The notes under the pieces: generated by a model
Told to the model about the DNA's origin: nothing
Databases searched by the model: none
What the model saw: only the letters and a program-made list of their open reading frames with translations
Origin: Lutraria lutraria
Lineage: Eukaryota; Mollusca; Bivalvia; Venerida; Mactridae
Assembly (NCBI GenBank): GCA_964023205.1
Contig: OZ026842.1
Location: forward strand, 8,401,407 to 8,465,406
Direction: 5' to 3'
DNA: 64,000 nt
Program-made: the position numbers and the translations under genes
Shown: positions 59,104 to 64,000 of the stretch, in pieces
Position numbering within the stretch: position 1 is the stretch's first letter
Layout of the letters: each line of letters opens with the position of its first letter

Positions 59104-62100
59104 ATGAAAACATTGTGGAGTCAATCGTTAGTCGTGGTCATCTTTTTGCAATGTGTGTATTCAGATGTAAATGGACATGTTTGCCCTATTCAAAATCAAA
59201 CCGGTAAATTTTATATATTCGGCTTTATTCACCTTCATAGATGTGGAGGATTCGGTGCACAGCTGGGTAGACCGACCGTCTTATTTTGAAGCAGCTGGAC
59301 AGTTACTAAATTCTTATTTTACAAAATTAAGAATACAATCACATATTCAATTAATTTTTGACATTTTTCATTTTGAATAACACCAGATTGAATGGGGATG
59401 TTTTAAATCATTCTAATTGCAGTTTAACAATCACTTTGCTTATCCATTTGGGTTGAATATACAGCAGCCAGTTCACTCAACCAGTTTTCCTGGACTATAT
59501 CCTAACCATTACTTACTTAAATTTTCACTTGGAACTGGCAAATTCTTCACATGTGTAGGAAAATTAACAATGTTGTTAAATTTTCATGAAAGGGGTATGA
59601 CCTACTTTGACCGGGAACCAAACCTGGATTGCCGGGTTACAAATCAAACACACTAACCACTGGACCAAAGCCTTGGACTTTTACTATCACTGATCCATTA
59701 CAACTGCTTATAGCTTATCAATTGATCAAAATTTTCAGAAACTCCAAGATTCACTGTTACTCTAAGTAAAGCATCCTGGACTGTATACAATGAGGCAGTT
59801 ATGTTATTATGCTGTGCAGAGGGATATGATTATATCAGATGGTATAAGATGAAGGATGACTTTGTTTGGGAATCATTTCCACCAAACAGTACGAGCATGT
59901 ATGCTCCTGAGTTACAAGAAGATAATCAGGTGTTGGAATTCCTTAGAATTGACACTGATGATGAGGCATTCTATCGGTGTAGTGTATTCAAAGATGACAA
60001 TGCAGTATTGAATAATACGGTCAAGTTACATGTCATTAGTAAGTCATTGTTTTATATTTTTCCTTCTTTGAAATTTGAGGTTTTTTTGGTATCACATCAG
60101 GTTTGGCAACTAAGGAATGTGTCTTCACAAAATTAATGGTCTCTGTTCACAAATGTTTGTGCCACAAATGGTCTCTGCTCACTAATTGATACTGCTCAAA
60201 AATTGATATACTGCTAATATATGGTCTGCTCGCAAATGATCTCTGCTCACAAAATGATCTCTGCTCACAAATGGTCTCTGCTCACAAATGTTCTCTGCTC
60301 ACAAAATGATCTCTGCTCACAAATGATCACAAAATGATCTCTGCTCACAAAAAATGGTCTCTGCTCACAAAATGATCACAAAATGATCTTTGCTCACAAA
60401 AAATGGTCTCTGCTGACAAATGATCTCTGCTGACAAAATGGTCTCTGCTCTGAAAAGGTCTCATCCCTCAAATGTTTACTACCCAGAAATAGTTTCTATT
60501 TACAAATTTCATTGTATTGATATTTCAGATTGTGAAAAATCTTCAAGAGGTCCATTAATGATAGATCCATCTCCTTCAAATCAGACAATCTACAAGTACG
60601 GTGGTGACCTGACCTTTAATTGCACGGGTTATTTTGGTTGTCAGGATGTTCCCAACAATCCATTTAATCAAGCTCGATGGAGTGTACTTGGAACAGCTGA
60701 AGAGATTACCAAAATCAGCCCTAGATACCGTGTTGTGCCATCTAGAAAGTAGGTTCAAGGGTTGAAGCTATTTATTGTTCGAATAAGTATTTGTACGTGA
60801 TAAGAATCAAACCCAAGTACCTGAATTTAGATAATTATTAATATTGAAAGTATTGTACATTTTGATATGCTACTATAGATAGAAATGGAAGGGAGATAAC
60901 TTGGCTGTGGTCCTGCAATCCGGGTTCCATTCCCGGTCACAGCAGGTCATACCCTTCCATGAAAATTTGACATAATGTTGACTTTCCTCAACATGATGGG
61001 TGGAGAAGTTGTCAGTTCTTTCGGAAAGAGTTTTTAAGTTAGTGCTGGTTAGTCAATAGAATAATGTTCAGGAAAACATGTTCGGTGAAAAATTGTTGAA
61101 AAACGGTATTGACTGTTCCCCCAAATGTTATTTTCACCTTCTGTATTCTTTTAGGGAAGATGGTGCAGTTGTTCAGTCTACATTGACTATTACATCGGTC
61201 AGGCAGGAAGATACTGAAAGAACTTTTATATGTGTAGTTGCCAATCCTCAAATCATTCATGGCCAGACAAAGAAGTTTATCACAATAACCAAAAAAGGCA
61301 AGCAATTGAAAATAATAATTACAATACTGTATAGGTCTGTATGTTGTTTGTGATGTCTACATGTCCTCTTTGAATGTCCTCTTTGAAGAAAGGGTAGTAT
61401 ATTGCTTTTCACGTGTTGGTCGGTGTGTCTGTCGGTCAGTTCATCCGTAACCAATCCTTGTCCGACCAATACCTAGAGAATGATTTGGCCTATGCTCCAT
61501 AATTTGACAGGTTTGTGTTAGTAAGTTGTTTTCATTTGATACAATTCACATGGGGAACACTCAAATCGATCGTTCAAATCACTAATTTTAATTTTTTTTT
61601 GTTCTCAAATTTCGTATACTATACGCAAATATACCATAATAACATAATCTGAACATAAAAGTATGAAAGTAAGTGTGGTTTTATTGTAACAGTTAGATTG
61701 CGGTTATGAATTTTGATTTTCGGTTTGTCGAGTCGGGGAACTACGGGAAGCAACTCTGTAACTATGTTAATGAAAATTGAAAAAAGTTGAATAAAATCAT
61801 TTTAAGACCAAACTATTCTCTGAAATTTTGCAGTATGATTGGTTATTGTATTTGACAAAGAAAACAAGTCACACACACCACATAAAAGTATTTTCCTAAC
61901 TTTGACAAAGAAAACAAGTCACACACACCACATAAAAGTATTTTCCTAACTATCACAGTTAGATTTCGGTTATGAAGTTACAAATCCATTAAATGTTAGA
62001 TTTTGCCTTCCCAAATACCCATCTTAAGTACCTAACATTTTCTTTGTGACCGTTTGATCTAAGTCACTACCTCTTACACTCCTTATTGATCTGAATTTAT

Positions 62101-64000
62101 ATATTTTGTAGATATGTCAGGTATTACAGAGTTGCAACTTGCTCTGATCATTGGAAGCTGTTCACTGTTCACAATTATTATGATAATTGTACTGTGTATA
62201 AGATGTCGGTGTAGTCCCCAATTTCGACTTGTTGTCAACAATATTGTACCAAAATTTGGACCAAAATACATTGACAGTAAGTATAAAAACAAGGAGGGTA
62301 TGAAATGTTTGAAAAAGATTTTGGGAGGGGAAAGTAAAGGCCTGTAGGAAGCAGTTTCAAATTGGGATGGGCTTATTTTAGATGTTGTCTAACAACAAAG
62401 TGGGGGGATTCACTTATAAGCAAATACTCGTAACTATTAAGAATTCTAATATGATTCTTTCATTTACAAATTCCTGTGTCCCTTTTACAAATCCCTGTGT
62501 GTTACTTTCTCTTACAAATCCTTGTGTGTTTCTTACGCTAACAAATCCCTTTGTGTGTCTCTCTTTTACAAATACCTGTTGGTCTCCAGCTCTAACAAAT
62601 TCCTGTGTATTTCTAACTCTTACAAATCCCTGTGTATTTCTGACTTCTGCTAATCCCTGTGTATTCCTTACTCTAACAAATCCCTGTGTATTTCTTACTG
62701 GTGTTTCTTACTCTCGCAAACCCATTTGTGTTCCTTACACTTGCGAATCCCTGTTTGTTTCTTACTCTTACAGATCCCTGTGGGTTTCTTATTCTTTAAT
62801 AATATTTTTTTATTTTTCTAATCTTCTAGACAATGATGTAATCTGGAATCTGTATATTCACCATGCTGATGAAGATGAAGGTATAGCCACACAATGGAAG
62901 AATGAACTTGAAAACTTCGGATATAAAGTCCGAATAACTGCGGATATGAAGAGTGGCCATAGTATGTATGTTTATGCAACAAACAATTTCTTTAGTGGGT
63001 TAAATGAAATAGTCAACCATGTTTTATTGTAGAACAATGTATAGCTTAATGTATAGTTTTCATATTAATTTGCGATGTTGCAGACTTTATTAGAATTTTG
63101 GCTGAATTTCTCAAATATTTGAAGTCTTAAACTTGCTAATTCATTTTCCAGGTGAAATGAATGACTTCAAAGAAGCTAGCACAAAAAGTGCCTTGGTAGT
63201 TTTTCTTTTCTCTGACAACTTGCTTGCTGAGGAAATGGCTGACTTATTCCTTCAAACTGTGGTTATTGAACGTAATGGCAAAGACATCATGTTTCTCGAG
63301 AAGACAAACTTTAAACCTCGGGAGATTAGAGATTGGGCAAGAGATGCTAAAATTCAGAAACGTGGGCAATTTGAGGATAATAGTGTAAATATAAGTATTG
63401 AAGAAGATTCCGATGAAGTTGTTGAAGAAGATTCTGAAGTTAAAATTGCTAAGAAGATAGAGGATATCAGATTTTGGAGGACCATTCCAAGATTTAAAGT
63501 TCCAAAGGAAAGGGCTAGCAAAAGAATTAAGAAAAACTTCCTCTGTTCATTGAGAAATAACATTCCAAGGTTTAAAAAACCAGATCATGAAAAAGGTGGA
63601 AAGAAAGTAGCCAAAGATCGATCAGGCAGCAGCAAGCCCCTTTTAGAAGACCCCCCAGAGACGCCTAGATCTCCAGATGGTTTAGAGAATCCTACAATTG
63701 AGATGAGTCCCGGCATGAACACTAGTAAAACTAATGAATTTGACTATGATGAAACAAGTGTTATGAAAATTATACAAGCTGATGACTTTGATAGACATAT
63801 TGGAGTAGCAGCTAATGCTGAACGGACAAATCCAGAAAGTGGCATTATTGATCATCAAGATGCTGAAGTGTTCATAGAAAATGAGCCTAGCAAAAGGGAG
63901 AACATTATAACAGATGTTGTTGTTCATGACCAACAAATGAATGATGCTGCCAACAAAGCTGAAAATCAAAATCTTGTGACTGAATCAGGTGAAACTGGTA
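59104..64000 (+). CDS. Ig-TIR receptor, copy 2 (IL-1R-like), 3' end beyond window
   Basis: Exons: 59104-59203, 59739-60038, 60529-60748, 61155-61297, 62112-62276, 62830-62961, 63152 to beyond 64000; 636 residues visible and no stop. Residues 1-20 are a signal peptide (MKTLWSQSLVVVIFLQCVYS). Ig1: Cys27, Cys58-Cys59, IRWYK (66-70), YRC (112-114). Ig2: Cys135, Cys165, Cys171, Cys233. Membrane helix about 264-284. TIR box 1 LYIHHADEDE (317-326), box 2 region GYKVRITADMKSG (340-352), helix with SDNLLAEEM (374-382), box 3 RFW (460-462). An acidic insert (about 428-450) precedes box 3, followed by IPRFK repeats and an acidic, Ser-rich tail. The Glu common in enzymatic TIRs is not evident, so it is probably a signalling adaptor TIR that recruits other TIR proteins (inference). 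The donor after exon 4 is GC. Unlike copy 1 the start codon is present. Confidence 0.88.
59458..59672 (-). mobile_element. SINE family 1 in intron 1 of copy 2 (shared with copy 1)
   Basis: In reverse: 'ggctttggtccagtggttag', 'ggcaatccaggtttggttcc' (damaged B-box), 'catgaaaatttaacaac', 'ccaggaaaactggttgagtg'. It occupies the same position relative to exon 2 as 38945-39185. Confidence 0.88.
60120..60460. repeat. Intron 2 minisatellite, ~17-bp unit (expanded)
   Basis: About eighteen variants of tggtctctgctcacaaa, including atgatctctgctcacaaa and a longer 'atgatcacaaaatgatctc' compound unit. Orthologous to the five-copy array at 39640-39750. Confidence 0.9.
60902..61108 (+). mobile_element. SINE family 1 in intron 3 of copy 2, A-box deleted
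   Basis: 'ggctgtggtcctgcaatccg' jumps from the first tRNA bases to just before the B-box ('gggttccattcccggtcaca'), skipping about 25 bp present in the copy-1 counterpart (40181). The rest, 'ccttccatgaaaatttgaca', 'gtggagaagttgtcagttc' and 'caggaaaacatgttcggtga', is retained. Confidence 0.85.
61346..61530. repeat. Interspersed repeat in intron 4 of copy 2
   Basis: 'ctttgaagaaagggtagtat', 'ggtcggtgtgtctgtcggtc', 'cgaccaatacctagagaatg'. Counterpart of the longer repeat at 41190-41520. Confidence 0.55.
61851..61950. repeat. Perfect tandem duplication of 50 bp in intron 4 of copy 2
   Basis: The 50-bp unit starting tttgacaaagaaaacaagtc and ending ttttcctaac occurs at 61851-61900 and 61901-61950 without a mismatch that I can see. 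It is not found in copy 1, so it is recent. Confidence 0.95.
62440..62810. repeat. Intron 5 minisatellite, ~27-bp unit (expanded)
   Basis: About thirteen variants of 'actctaacaaatccctgtgt' + 'atttctt'. The unit length is a multiple of three and one frame is open throughout (TNPCVFLTL-like), running on into the TIR exon at 62830. See findings. Confidence 0.9.

Larger units (their letters stand above)
55310..64000 (+). repeat. Segmental duplication, block 2 (cut by window end)
   Basis: Direct duplicate of block 1 starting near 31540. Collinear from 55335 (catgttaccttcgtttcaat) through the Ig-TIR gene to the last base. Private features here are the insertion at 55590-55905, an intact SINE at 56252, the MITEs at 57223 and 57617, the expanded minisatellites, and shorter introns 1 and 6. 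Confidence 0.88.

Noticed and set aside
62382..63032. 216-residue ORF as an independent gene
   Set aside because: Mostly a 27-bp minisatellite in an intron joined to one TIR exon; kept only as a low-interest finding.

Overview
This is a 64 kb piece of an animal nuclear genome, very probably a marine mollusc and most likely a bivalve. The signs are AT-rich sequence, small exons split by GT-AG introns, several tRNA-derived SINE families, many short inverted-repeat transposons, and repeat types I recall from clam and oyster genomes. There is no bacterial-style operon, no CRISPR array and no intact non-coding RNA gene. The species cannot be fixed from the sequence alone.

Layout. 1-2690: a satellite array of about 300 bp dimeric units ending in an inverted GC-rich sub-array. 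4818-10870 (minus): a three-exon gene for an unrecognised 128-residue secreted protein with five cysteines. 10871-20617: no gene found; it holds SINE and LINE fragments, a 2 kb fold-back element (15618-17648) and a long pyrimidine microsatellite. 20618-30568 (plus): a 14-exon gene for a short cadherin of about 522 residues with a signal peptide, four cadherin repeats (the last degenerate), a Thr/Ser stalk and a short hydrophobic C-terminus that could be a GPI-attachment signal. 36073-44208 (plus): an Ig-TIR receptor (copy 1). 49192-53332 (minus): a related receptor with the same ectodomain but no TIR, ending in a 37-residue cytoplasmic tail. 59104 to the window end (plus): a second Ig-TIR receptor (copy 2), cut off inside its last exon.

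The two Ig-TIR genes lie in a large direct segmental duplication (about 31.5-44.2 kb and 55.3 kb to the end). It includes upstream flank, introns, and SINEs present at matching sites in both copies. The third receptor lies between the copies in opposite orientation. Spacing of cysteines, the Ig halves and intron phases unite the three as one family resembling the first two Ig domains of interleukin-1 receptors (inference). The TIR-bearing genes would signal inside the cell, and the TIR-less one could be a decoy, a co-receptor or a differently wired partner. Copy 1 has lost the start codon that copy 2 uses, so it either draws its start from an unseen upstream exon or is becoming a pseudogene.

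All exon models were assembled by eye from splice signals, reading-frame continuity and paralogue comparison. The phases close exactly in all five models. Transcript data would be the decisive test.
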